Below, piece after piece: positions 17,389-26,119 of a stretch of 44,878 bases of DNA (its first letter is position 1; each line of letters starts with the position of its first letter). The notes beneath the pieces were generated by a model. The model saw only the letters and a list, made by a program, of their open reading frames with translations. It did not search any database and was not told where the DNA came from. The stretch comes from Pseudomonadota bacterium. GTDB lineage: Bacteria; Cyanobacteriota; Vampirovibrionia; Obscuribacterales; Obscuribacteraceae. The position numbers were made by a program, and so were the translations under genes. The stretch lies in assembly GCA_021324135.1 (NCBI GenBank), contig JAJPJO010000085.1:1-44878 (forward strand), written 5' to 3'.

Positions 17389-18357
17389 ATGCTCGCTCAA
17401 CTTGAATCATCAAAAGCACTTCCGGCACCCTCCGCCGTTCATCGCCTGCAGGGAAAGCCGTTGCGGAGGTGGTGGCAGGTCGGTGATTTGTTCGCTCTGA
17501 AGCGCAAATCAATAAAAGAGGATAAGTACCAGAACCCCTCCATCCGAGCCCAGCTCTTGTTCTTGCTCCAGCTTCCCTTCGGTATGGCCTTAATGAGCCA
17601 CATTGCCGGTCCCAGTCCGACGACCACCAAGATGCTGATTCTAGCCGGTGTTGCGGGTGTTGCCGTGTTTACACAATTGGCATACGCCTTCAAGCAACAC
17701 TGTAAAATTCTCACCGAGGTTGAGGAAACTGGAGATGGAATCGTCCTGAAAGCGCCCTTCTTCACAAGAAGAATTCATTGGTCTGAGCTAAACGACTTTT
17801 ATTCGGTCGACAACGACGACTACCTTCTCGAAACCACTTCCGGAGAGGACTACGTTTTATCCGGCGATTTGACAGACAGCGCCGGGCTCTTCGAACGACT
17901 CCGGCAGCATGTGCCGAAAAGCACTGATGTTTACAGTTGCAACTTTCGAGTACCGATTGGATTTATCGACTCAGCTACAATGGCTTCTTTTGCGGTGATT
18001 CTAGCTTCGGTTTTTCCCTTCCTCACCTGGTTATTCGTGAGACCGCCGTTGAGCCAGGAGACCATTGTCACACAGGTGGCAATCGCTGTCTTGCTGGTAC
18101 CACTTTCAGTGGCAGCATGGAGAATTCATTTGAACAAGACAGCTGAAATATTTCGCATCGGGGATACCTCGTGCATGGTTCGGACTCGCACAGGCAGACA
18201 GCGCTTCGCGGTCGATCAGATCACCGCTGTGAAAAAAATTCTCGGATACACTCTGGTGAAAAGCCGCATTGGATGGTTCTTTCTCATCGCCGATAAGAGC
18301 GAGCCGGCTCGAGCGAAATTGCTCGAATGCAGCAATACAATACGTTTGATAAAGTAG
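17389..18357 (+). CDS. Membrane protein with two PH-like segments, unknown function
   Basis: The 322-residue product has a basic cytoplasmic N-terminus, then two pairs of membrane helices (about residues 55-105 and 195-240). Each pair is followed by a short beta-rich segment (GDGIVLKAPFFTRRIHWSELNDF and the FRIGDTSCMVRTRTGRQRFAVDQITAV region). This alternation resembles bacterial PH (bPH) membrane proteins, but it is a pattern resemblance only. The ATG at 17389 has GGAG about 5 bases upstream. A GGTGAC-AGA-GTCACC inverted repeat at 17342-17356 lies in its leader and could be an operator. Confidence 0.6.
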   Translation: MLAQLESSKALPAPSAVHRLQGKPLRRWWQVGDLFALKRKSIKEDKYQNPSIRAQLLFLLQLPFGMALMSHIAGPSPTTTKMLILAGVAGVAVFTQLAYAFKQHCKILTEVEETGDGIVLKAPFFTRRIHWSELNDFYSVDNDDYLLETTSGEDYVLSGDLTDSAGLFERLRQHVPKSTDVYSCNFRVPIGFIDSATMASFAVILASVFPFLTWLFVRPPLSQETIVTQVAIAVLLVPLSVAAWRIHLNKTAEIFRIGDTSCMVRTRTGRQRFAVDQITAVKKILGYTLVKSRIGWFFLIADKSEPARAKLLECSNTIRLIK

Positions 18358-18604
18358 CTCGCAACCGCCGATAGCGTCTCTGGCAAAACCAAGTGATATC
18401 AAGGCGTTCGACGCCGAAAGCTCGCCTGTAGCCTCAGCAAGGCGATCCGCCAGGCGTCTTTGATTTGTGTCAAAAACATGCTGATGAAGTATGATTCACG
18501 TGTGCGCTTTCCGCTTGACTAGTAGAATAGTTTCAGGCGTGTTCGCGACTCGCATCGGCTCACACCTGATTCAATGGTGATGGCGAGCGAGAGTCAGAGT
18601 CACA

Positions 18605-19219
18605 GTGAGCACGACCCAGAACAACTACTGCGAAAACGAACATTCAACCTTGGCTGTACCGCGCGGCGGCGAACCACAAGGTACCAACTCAAATGGTACT
18701 AGCTCGCACGACACCGGCTCATATCCGACCGTTTCGCGGCGCGCCCGCTCATCTGAGGGCACGAGTCCCGCGCCTGGCTTCAATCTCACATTCTTGATTC
18801 CGCCGTTTGCATTATTGGCAATATTTGCACCGCAAACATTAGCATCATTGCTGGCGTTATTATCGTTGGGCTTCGTCTGTTTCTCCTTTGATAGCTTCTG
18901 TTCAAAACTGACACGGCGTCTGCGCAGGATGGCGCGGCTCGGCTCAGTCAACAGCCCAGTCAACATGTCGTTTTCCTGCTCCTGGCGCATGCCGACAAAT
19001 GTCTGGGCGCTTGGGATATTTTTGTTCGCCACGTGTTGGCTCTGCGGATTCGCCTGGCGATCGCCCAGTCTTCAACCAATCTGCATGTATCTTCACGTGC
19101 TTGGCACAGTCCTATACATAGCATCTCACTTTCTTTGCCTTCTCACCCTCGTGGCGCTTGCCAGGCTCATGCAGCTGCCTTACGCGTTTCAGCGTTCGCG
19201 CCGCACAAATGTGACATAA
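18605..19219 (+). CDS. Multi-pass membrane protein of unknown function
   Basis: The 204-residue product starts at GTG 18605. The first 58 residues are polar and rich in Ser, Thr, Gly and Asn. Four hydrophobic segments then follow (around 60-75, 80-96, 130-150 and 160-190), with a basic loop TRRLRRMARLG between the second and third. I do not recognise a family. The frame is supported by the hydrophobicity pattern and absence of a better alternative. A 12-bp tandem repeat begins exactly after its stop codon. Confidence 0.5.
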   Translation: MSTTQNNYCENEHSTLAVPRGGEPQGTNSNGTSSHDTGSYPTVSRRARSSEGTSPAPGFNLTFLIPPFALLAIFAPQTLASLLALLSLGFVCFSFDSFCSKLTRRLRRMARLGSVNSPVNMSFSCSWRMPTNVWALGIFLFATCWLCGFAWRSPSLQPICMYLHVLGTVLYIASHFLCLLTLVALARLMQLPYAFQRSRRTNVT

Positions 19220-19362
19220 GCACGCCACCGATGCACACCGTCGATGCACGCCGCAGATGCGCGCCACCGATGCGCGCAGCCCTTGCACGCAGCCCATGCG
19301 CGCAGCCGATGCACGCCGCAGATGCACGCCACCGATGCACGCCCGCCAACGCACGCCGCCGA
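19220..19362 (+). repeat. Degenerate 12-bp minisatellite (GCACGCCACCGAT-type units)
   Basis: About eleven imperfect 12-base units related to CACGCCACCGATG run from directly after the membrane-protein stop. Period 12 keeps any frame open, so spurious open frames appear on both strands. The remaining gap to 19691 shows no gene. Confidence 0.8.
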
Positions 19363-19691
19363 ACAGGGCGGATGCAGGGACATAGACTGCGTGTGAGCCT
19401 GCTTACTCCGCGTCGAGGACAGACTCACAATCAGTAGCCACGCGCGGATCATCGACCAGGTTCTCTGTGCGAATCGCTCGGTCTCAGGGTGGTCCGCACT
19501 CGTAAGAGGGGCGTACGAGGCGCAGCTATGTCCCGTTCAATCCGCCAGCGAAAAGCGCGAAGCGCATCTCCCCACGCGCTTGCGCAATCCACTTGTTCTG
19601 GGGTTTTTCGGGTCTCCTAAAATCTAAGACGATGTCACGAGCGAAAAAGTTCAAAGCCCGAACAAAAAAATCGAAAAAATTTTCCGGCTTC

Positions 19692-20243
19692 CTAATATTG
19701 AGAGTTTCGCAGCTCGATTTTCCAATGATTGCTTGGTTGCGGCGGACCATTGTAAGCAACTCGCACTTCTTCAAGCAGAGAGAATCCGAGCTTTTTGCAG
19801 ATCGCATTCGATGCGGCGTTGTTCACCGAGGGAAACGCATGAATCTCCATCCACTTCTCTTCAGCCTTGGCACGGCTGAGAATCAATCGCCCCGCTGCAG
19901 TCACCAACCCGCGCCCCTGAAACGCAGGTAGAAGCATCCACCCCATCTCATTTATAGGTAGCCCTTGCCATTCAGATTCCCAGATTCCAATCGTTCCGGC
20001 GGGTTTGCCGTCCGGCGCCGGGCAGATCGTGAAATACCAAACGGTTTTCTCCATCACGCTCGCCAACCGCCGCCGATGTATTTGCTCGATGCGATCGTGT
20101 GCTGTCGGACCGCCGAGATCGCGCATCACATCAGGGTCGCCCTCGAGCGCCTCAGTGAGCCACATGTCATCGCTGCAGTATTCTCTCAGACTGAGAGCTG
20201 AGTTCGATGCGAAGTTGTCGTTTATGGATTGAATAGTATTCAT
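19692..20243 (-). CDS. GNAT-family N-acetyltransferase
   Basis: The 183-residue protein fits the RimJ/RimL-like GNAT group (acetyltransferase_3 type), which moves acetyl from acetyl-CoA to amino groups. It starts at ATG 20243. The fold is visible as an N-terminal LREYCSDDMWLTEAL strand and helix, IGIWESEW and GWMLLPAFQGRGLVTAA with the acetyl-CoA loop Q-G-R-G, and the C-terminal SVNNAASNAICKKLGF helix typical of the family. The acceptor (ribosomal protein, antibiotic or small amine) cannot be deduced. It is a single gene with no partner. Confidence 0.85.
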   Translation of the reverse strand: MNTIQSINDNFASNSALSLREYCSDDMWLTEALEGDPDVMRDLGGPTAHDRIEQIHRRRLASVMEKTVWYFTICPAPDGKPAGTIGIWESEWQGLPINEMGWMLLPAFQGRGLVTAAGRLILSRAKAEEKWMEIHAFPSVNNAASNAICKKLGFSLLEEVRVAYNGPPQPSNHWKIELRNSQY

Positions 20244-20661
20244 CGTTTTTCCCGGGCGACCTCGCTACTTTCGCCCTCTGAGAGACTTCCCTTGACAATG
20301 AGTATCGTACACGAGGCCGGTTTTTGCTGTTTTTGGCCTGTTTTGCGATACCTAATGTCAAGAAGCGGCTCTCATCGACGCATCATCATATTGTTCCCGA
20401 ACGAGATCGAAGTGGCAATGCCACAGGCTTCCCCGCAGCCAGCCTTTCGGCAAAAGCGCGTGTCATGCCAGCCTGTCGGCATCATTCCAACCAAAGAAAC
20501 ACCCATGAAAGGCAGTGCCTTGCCCGTCCGCGGACGGACACTCAGTGCCACGTGGGGTTTCCACCATAGAGCCTGGCAATTCTACGAATGACAACCCGTC
20601 CGAGCGGCACCCATACTGACTTTATCTTGCAACGTTCAGATAAAGGTCAATGGAGATTACG
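20244..20661. other. Intergenic region between the acetyltransferase and hydrolase genes
   Basis: No coding sequence is supported in these 418 bases. They hold a perfect 14-bp palindrome CCGTCCGCGGACGG at 20524-20537, flanked by two copies of CAGTGCC, which might be an operator for the hydrolase 125 bases downstream. Confidence 0.4.
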
Positions 20662-21714
20662 ATGCGTTTCAACAAGGCGAGGAAGTTCGCGGGAGCGTTG
20701 GCAACGACTCTCGTCATGCTCGCCGGCACTTTTGTCGGAGAGCCTGCGCTGGCGAAAACGGTTGCTGTTGAGCGTGGTCCTTTTGCGACGGCAATGAATC
20801 TGCCCGTCTATCAGTGGCAGGACACAGAGCGAGCCCCGAAGGCAGTAGTACTTGCTATTCACGGGCTGACGATGCATGGTACCGTATTTGATGCCTGCGC
20901 CCGCAAACTCACGACGAACGGCGCCGTCGTTATTGCCCCCGACCTGCGAGGCTACGGCGCCTGGTACGAGAGTGACAAACACACGCGTGTAAACTACGAG
21001 CAGAGCGAGAAAGACCTGCACGCATTGGTATCGGCTATTCATCAGAGATATCAGGGCGTTCCGATTTTCGTGATGGGCGAGAGCCTCGGTGGCGCGATGG
21101 CGATTCGACTGGGCGCGAAGCATGGAGATTCTCTGGGCGGGCTCATACTGTGCGCCCCGGCGATCAAGCTTCGCTACTCGTTCAGAACCATGGTCGACTC
21201 GATTGTGACATTGGTGAAGCCCGGTCATCAGCTTGATGTTTCCAATTACATCAGAACCAATTTCTCGGAAGATTCTCAAATCACCGAGGAAGGTCTGACC
21301 GATCCGCTCATTCGCAAACGGCTCGGTATGGGCGAGTTGGTCGAAAGTTGCCGCTTCATCGGTTCCACCCGTCGCTACATAAGCATGATACCGCCGGAGG
21401 TGCCCGTGCTTGTTCTGCAAGGCGAGGATGATCGCATAGTAAAACCAATCGGCGCCAGCGTTCTCGAATCCCAGCTCAAGACCACGGATAAAACGGTTCA
21501 GCTCTTGCCGCGGCGCGGTCACATTCTTATTGAAACCAGGCACGTTCATTCAGACACAATCGAGACGATCGCCTCGTGGGTGAACGCACAATCTGCCAAG
21601 TACGCCCAGCAATATTCAAAAACCGCGCAAGTCCCGGGTTTCCCTCACGCAACCCTCCACGTTTCTGGCGAGAGCGAGCCACGGAGCGTTGGCGTAAGTG
21701 CAAAGGGCTCGTAA
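20662..21714 (+). CDS. Secreted alpha/beta hydrolase, monoglyceride lipase-like (serine aminopeptidase S33 family)
   Basis: The 350-residue esterase or lipase-like protein has a signal peptide (RKFAGALATTLVMLAGTFVG, cleavage after PALA). The ATG at 20662 is preferred over 20650 because GGAG lies 7 bases upstream. The alpha/beta fold markers are an oxyanion strand LAIHGLTMHG, the nucleophile elbow GESLGG near residue 139-144, the acid in LQGEDDRIV near 255, and the catalytic His in RRGH near 287. The sequence resembles lysophospholipase/monoacylglycerol lipase proteins. Substrate is unknown; the enzyme acts outside the cytoplasm. Confidence 0.85.
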   Translation: MRFNKARKFAGALATTLVMLAGTFVGEPALAKTVAVERGPFATAMNLPVYQWQDTERAPKAVVLAIHGLTMHGTVFDACARKLTTNGAVVIAPDLRGYGAWYESDKHTRVNYEQSEKDLHALVSAIHQRYQGVPIFVMGESLGGAMAIRLGAKHGDSLGGLILCAPAIKLRYSFRTMVDSIVTLVKPGHQLDVSNYIRTNFSEDSQITEEGLTDPLIRKRLGMGELVESCRFIGSTRRYISMIPPEVPVLVLQGEDDRIVKPIGASVLESQLKTTDKTVQLLPRRGHILIETRHVHSDTIETIASWVNAQSAKYAQQYSKTAQVPGFPHATLHVSGESEPRSVGVSAKGS

Positions 21715-21825
21715 CGGCGACGTCCAGTCAGAGTAGTTACACGGCGGCGCAGGTTTTCTATTCCATGCTTTCCAGTTACAGATTAAACGAATGCGAATCT
21801 TCGGCTGGGCGCTTCACGACTCGAT

Positions 21826-21961
21826 TTGACTTATGTGTCCACATTTTGATTAAAAAGTGTCGTTCGTGTCCTTTTTCTGGGAAAAATTCGCCGGGATGCA
21901 AAGAGTAAAAGTGTCATATATGTCCACTTTTAGCCAAAAAAGTGTCACTTACGTCCACCTT
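21826..21961. repeat. Repeated GTGTC-N5/6-GTCC motif, four copies
   Basis: Three AAAAGTGTC...GTCC copies lie at 21852-21876, 21907-21931 and 21936-21961, with a partial fourth (TGACTTATGTGTCCAC) at 21826-21845. The copy at 21907-21931 is itself an inverted repeat, AAAAGTG...CACTTTT. Arrays of this kind occur as regulator sites or as insertion-sequence ends; no transposase is present. Confidence 0.7.
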
Positions 21962-22043
21962 CATCCTCAAAAATGCCCTGTGCGTTTTTCGCCTCCAGTT
22001 CGAAAGCGAAAACTAAGGAGCCGAGTCACATCACCGAAGCCAC

Positions 22044-22089
22044 ATCACCGAAGTCGAATAAGCCAAATCACCGAAGTCGAATAAGCCAA
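22044..22089 (+). repeat. Perfect 23-bp tandem duplication
   Basis: Two identical 23-base units (ATCACCGAAGTCGAATAAGC plus CAA) lie end to end, and a partial third (ATCACCGAAG) lies at 22030-22039. With the GTGTC array this fills the 503-base gap between the hydrolase and glycosyltransferase genes; no gene is seen there. Confidence 0.85.
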
Positions 22090-22217
22090 ATCGCTTTGGT
22101 AAAACCTTTGGCAGAACGCGCAGAATATGCCGAGCGCCGAGTTCATGCTAAGATCAAGCGCTCTCGGCGTTCCGAACGCCAGCCATCAAAACGCGTCCAC
22201 TGACACTGGTAGAGCAA

Positions 22218-25217
22218 TTGACGGAGCTCGATATCGAGGCGAATAACAAGCGCGAGGCGAATGATAAGCTCGAGGCAAACGACAAGCGCGAGGCGAATAA
22301 CAGGCTCGCGGAGAATGAGCAGCCACGAGCCAAGAATCTGTTGAACCGAGCGGCGCCCTGGCTTGAGTTTGCCGCCGTCTGCGGTTTGAGCCTGCTCGCC
22401 TCGGCTGGGTACATTTATTGGCTAAACGGCGCTAACCTGACTTTGCTCTTCGACGGTTTCGGCTATCTGCTCACCACGCAGGGCTGCATCACCGTCTTCG
22501 ATGCATCGCTCTTCAATCAAATCTTCACATACTGCACCTCCGGATTCGATGACCATCTGCGGCTCGCGCTTAGCGAGAAGATGTCGGCGGCGAGCGGGCT
22601 TTTCAGATCCGGTCCTTTGCTTCCGACCTGGCTGGCAGGCGCTTATTTGCTGAGCGGCAAACCTCCGACACCACAATACTGGGCAGTCGGAACCTGGGCT
22701 ATGTGGGCGGTGCAAGCGCTCACTATCGGACTCATCTGGCTGGCCGCCAGAACGAGCTTCGGCTCAAAAGTGGCAAGAATAGCTGCGTTTTTCGCCATTG
22801 CCTATGCGCCTTTTATAGTAAACGGCAACAGGATTTCAACGGAAACACAGGCTTGCCTGGGCGTTATTGCGGCAAGCTACCTCTTTTTATACCTGGGCAA
22901 AAAGGATTTTGCTCCCGCCAAATCGCTCAATAACGGCTTTCTAAGCGGACTGGTGCTTGGGTTTCTGGCGCTTGCACGTCCCCCGTTTCTGTTACTGCCG
23001 GTACTACAGGTGGTGACACTCTCGATAGCCGGGCGTCTATCCAATCTTCGTTTCCCATTTGGTTGGCGCTGGTTCCTTGGTGTCGTATGCGGTGCCGCCA
23101 TGCTGCTCGCACCGTGGGCAGTATGCAACAAAATACTCACCAATAAGTTCTCCATTGCCATAGACCGTTACGCGATATACAACCTGTACACCGGTTTAAG
23201 CACGAGGAGCCGCGGCTTCGATGTCATCCCGGGAGAGTTCGTCGAGCATCCTGAGCGGTTCAACATGACTCTGCACGAGGCGCTAAACAGAATAAGCGCA
23301 GAGGCTTCCGCCGAGCCGGTGGCATTCGCGCAAATGATGGCGCTGAAGCCGGCGCGGCTTTTGGACTCGCCTTGGAATGATTGCCAGACGAGTTGCTATG
23401 GCGTTCCATGGCTTGTTCAGCGGTATTGGCACCAGATGCTCCTGCTTCTTTCTTTTTTTGGGATTTCCGTTCTCTGGCAGCGCGCCCTGAAGGAGCGCAG
23501 TTGGTCGGCGTTAACGCCTGCGATTACATTCAGTCTGGTCATTTTGTACAACTTGATCCATGTTTTGTTCATCACCATGAACCGCTACACCTATCCAATT
23601 ATGCCGGTGTTCATCGTCGCTGCGGCGTACGGATTGTTTGCGATCTGGCGGCAATGCAAGCACAAATTCTTGGTGCTCGGCGCCCTGGCAGCCGCTCCTC
23701 TGCCGTCCTTTTTGTTTGAGTCGTTTAACACACCCTTCGTTCCGCTGGTATCTCAGCTTGCATCGAGCGCCGGGGTTTCGATTATGGCTGCAGCATTGGC
23801 TTTTCTCATCTTCCTGGGGATGCCGGCGTTTGTTTCGCTGGCTCAACGGCAAATGAACTTCGAGCCCCGCACCGTACTCAATACCACTTTCGCGACGATC
23901 GCCTGCTCTTTATTTTGCATGATCGCGGCGTACTGCGGCGTCAGGCAAACGCTGGTTGCACTGCCCTGCGATGCGAAAGAGGATAATCTTTCCGTGAGCG
24001 TGGCGGTCCCAGGCGGCAATTGGCTCGAAGGACGAGAGGCGCGCGGATGGTTCGTCGTTGTCGATCCTGCCTTCGAAGGGTTCTCGCTCGAGGCGCTTCA
24101 AAGCTGCCGCTTTGCAGTGAATGGAACGGAGCTGAACACTGATTTGCTGCCATTGCTCATGACCGATCATGAAGAACGGAGCTATGCAGTTTACGAGAAA
24201 GCTTTTTCCCACAGCGGGAAACGGGACACGACAACGGTTCGACAATGGTATTGCATCGCGGTGCCACCACATTTAGTGCGGGCCGGCAAGGTTAACAACG
24301 TAGCCATTTCTCAAAAGGCGCCAGTCGACAAATCGAGCAGCACCATCGGAGTTCGCTTGATGTGCGATGTGCTCGAAGACGGCAAGGACGTCGCGCCGGC
24401 AGCCCTTCGCCAATTTTCCTGGTCGAAGGGCTTCACTGTCAATCCACCTCTGGATATGCGCATGCCAGCCACTTCAAAGGTGGTAGAACGATCCACCGAC
24501 GACCCGATGTTGACGGAGACAGAAAAACCAGGTCGCTTGCGACCACGACTTTATCTTCTGGCGGTTGGCGGCACCCCTGGAGGAGGCGCGGATTATCCGG
24601 CTCTGACTGCCCCAATCGGCGAGGCTGACGTCATAACATTCCCGGAAGTCAGCATTGGACCAGGCAAACAAGACAAGGTCGTAACCCTCAATATTGCGCC
24701 CGACAAACTACAGCGCACTATATCTGGTATCAAAAACGGCACGGGTAATTCGATCCGTTTGAAGGTGTCAGGCGAGATTGTCGCCGAAGCCGGCTCGGGC
24801 GAAGCCAGCATTGCCGCGATCACGAACATGACCGCAACTGTTGGTTCAGAGGTTTCATCTTCTGAAACGATGGCACCGTTGGCTCCGGAAATAATCGCCG
24901 TTTCGCCCCAAACAACGGATGTTGCTCCTCCAAGATCATTTTCTTTTATCGACATCATACCCGCCTTCACAGACGCGGATGGCAAGGACATTCCGCTCGA
25001 TGGTACCAGTCGGCGAGACTTCGAAGCGCGAGTTCGCCTGTTGATTGCGGGCAAGCCGTGGTGGGATGTATTGCAGTACGCGAGCTACAAAATCGAGCGG
25101 TCCGTCCGAGTCCGGAATCTCAGAGTCGAGGCAGCGCCGACCAACTTGCCAAGCCTGGGCAGGCAGAAAACGCTTCTTTTCCGCGCCCTGCCGCTGAAAG
25201 AAACGCCCGCACTCTGA
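22218..25217 (+). CDS. Large polytopic GT-C-type glycosyltransferase-like protein
   Basis: The 999-residue protein appears to start at TTG 22218; the next in-frame Met is far downstream. A charged N-terminus of EANDK-type repeats (residues 6-32) precedes about 12 membrane helices reaching about residue 590. An Asp in the first external loop (LFDGFGYL), as in Pmt/ArnT-like GT-C enzymes that use polyprenyl-phosphate sugars, and an STETQACLGVIAASYLFL helix support this class. The last 400 residues are a soluble beta-rich extracytoplasmic region without a recognised domain. Donor and acceptor are unknown. It is probably a surface glycan or protein glycosylation enzyme. Confidence 0.65.
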   Translation: MTELDIEANNKREANDKLEANDKREANNRLAENEQPRAKNLLNRAAPWLEFAAVCGLSLLASAGYIYWLNGANLTLLFDGFGYLLTTQGCITVFDASLFNQIFTYCTSGFDDHLRLALSEKMSAASGLFRSGPLLPTWLAGAYLLSGKPPTPQYWAVGTWAMWAVQALTIGLIWLAARTSFGSKVARIAAFFAIAYAPFIVNGNRISTETQACLGVIAASYLFLYLGKKDFAPAKSLNNGFLSGLVLGFLALARPPFLLLPVLQVVTLSIAGRLSNLRFPFGWRWFLGVVCGAAMLLAPWAVCNKILTNKFSIAIDRYAIYNLYTGLSTRSRGFDVIPGEFVEHPERFNMTLHEALNRISAEASAEPVAFAQMMALKPARLLDSPWNDCQTSCYGVPWLVQRYWHQMLLLLSFFGISVLWQRALKERSWSALTPAITFSLVILYNLIHVLFITMNRYTYPIMPVFIVAAAYGLFAIWRQCKHKFLVLGALAAAPLPSFLFESFNTPFVPLVSQLASSAGVSIMAAALAFLIFLGMPAFVSLAQRQMNFEPRTVLNTTFATIACSLFCMIAAYCGVRQTLVALPCDAKEDNLSVSVAVPGGNWLEGREARGWFVVVDPAFEGFSLEALQSCRFAVNGTELNTDLLPLLMTDHEERSYAVYEKAFSHSGKRDTTTVRQWYCIAVPPHLVRAGKVNNVAISQKAPVDKSSSTIGVRLMCDVLEDGKDVAPAALRQFSWSKGFTVNPPLDMRMPATSKVVERSTDDPMLTETEKPGRLRPRLYLLAVGGTPGGGADYPALTAPIGEADVITFPEVSIGPGKQDKVVTLNIAPDKLQRTISGIKNGTGNSIRLKVSGEIVAEAGSGEASIAAITNMTATVGSEVSSSETMAPLAPEIIAVSPQTTDVAPPRSFSFIDIIPAFTDADGKDIPLDGTSRRDFEARVRLLIAGKPWWDVLQYASYKIERSVRVRNLRVEAAPTNLPSLGRQKTLLFRALPLKETPAL

Positions 25218-25260
25218 CACAGCCGTCCGCGCCTTGTTATCCTTTTCTTGATGTCATGCG

Positions 25261-25269
25261 TGCTAAACT
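25261..25269 (+). promoter_or_regulatory. Extended -10 element of the LOG-family gene
   Basis: TGCTAAACT, identical to the element upstream of the isomerase gene at 4516-4524, lies 31 bases before the ATG at 25301. No clear -35 is present. Confidence 0.4.
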
Positions 25270-25300
25270 CATGCTCCTTCTTGTTTAGGGAACATGCGTT

Positions 25301-26035
25301 ATGACAGACTCAATTCAAATGCCTGGTCGAACCGACGTCGTTCTGCTGTCCGACGAGGACAACGTCTCCAAAGTGCTCGTCGCCGCAGTCTCGAACTTAT
25401 GGGAGGCGGTCAACGAGTTGACCCGGTTGCGCCGCACGCATAAAGAGCATTACCTCGTCACGATCTTCGGGTCGGCACGAATAGAGCACGACAGCGAAGC
25501 GTACTATTGTGTCAAGGAGCTGGCTGCCGATTTGACGCGCCTCGGATGTGGTATCATCACCGGTGGCGGACCGGGACTGATGCAAGCCGCCAACGAAGGT
25601 GCTGCAAGCGTCGACGCCACAGCAGTCGAGCGTTCCATCGGCATTCGCATCGATCTACCGTTTGAGCCGAACGCCAATCCCTTTGTCGGAAAAGCTTACC
25701 AACACAAGACTTTCTTCTCTCGTCTGCATCACTTCATGATTATGTCCGATGCCTTCATCGTTGTTCCGGGCGGGGTGGGAACGCTCCTGGAACTGTCGAT
25801 GGTATGGCAGCTCCTGCAAGTGCGGAAGCTCTATGACACACCTTTGATACTCATCGGACCGATGTGGAAGGAGCTCGTCAGCTGGGCGCGCAAATGGATG
25901 TTGCAGGACGACCTCGAACTAGCAAAGCCCGTCGACCTCGACATTCCGACGTGTGTCGAGCATAACTCGGACGCGGTCGAAATCATCAGGCTGCACCGCG
26001 AGAAGTGGCTCAAAGCCCAGCCGCAAATGAAATAG
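25301..26035 (+). CDS. LOG-family protein (TIGR00730-type nucleotide phosphoribohydrolase-like)
   Basis: LOG proteins hydrolyse cytokinin or other nucleoside 5'-monophosphates to a base and ribose 5-phosphate; many were once annotated lysine decarboxylases. The 244 residues begin at ATG 25301. The Rossmann-like core shows VTIFGSARI, GGGPGLMQAANEGA (about residues 88-101) and PGGVGTLLEL (about 156-165), which together give the diagnostic PGGxGTxxE signature. An N-terminal helical extension of about 45 residues is present. The physiological substrate in non-plant bacteria is usually unclear. It stands alone after the glycosyltransferase gene. Confidence 0.85.
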   Translation: MTDSIQMPGRTDVVLLSDEDNVSKVLVAAVSNLWEAVNELTRLRRTHKEHYLVTIFGSARIEHDSEAYYCVKELAADLTRLGCGIITGGGPGLMQAANEGAASVDATAVERSIGIRIDLPFEPNANPFVGKAYQHKTFFSRLHHFMIMSDAFIVVPGGVGTLLELSMVWQLLQVRKLYDTPLILIGPMWKELVSWARKWMLQDDLELAKPVDLDIPTCVEHNSDAVEIIRLHREKWLKAQPQMK

Positions 26036-26075
26036 GTTTTCGCTCGTTACGGGACGCATAACTTAATCGACGCGC

Positions 26076-26115
26076 GGGACGCTGGGCGTTGGGCACGGGG
26101 CGCGGGGCGCTGGGG
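26076..26115 (+). other. Potential G-quadruplex-forming tract
   Basis: Six runs of three or four G on the plus strand are separated by 3-5-base loops between convergent genes (LOG and amidohydrolase). This matches the canonical four-tract G-quadruplex pattern with spare tracts. It would fall in the LOG transcript 3' end. Confidence 0.6.
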
Positions 26116-26119
26116 CGCG

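Noticed and set aside
21826-22089. CRISPR array
   Set aside because: Repeats are only 20-25 bases, imperfect, irregularly spaced and few; no cas genes are nearby.
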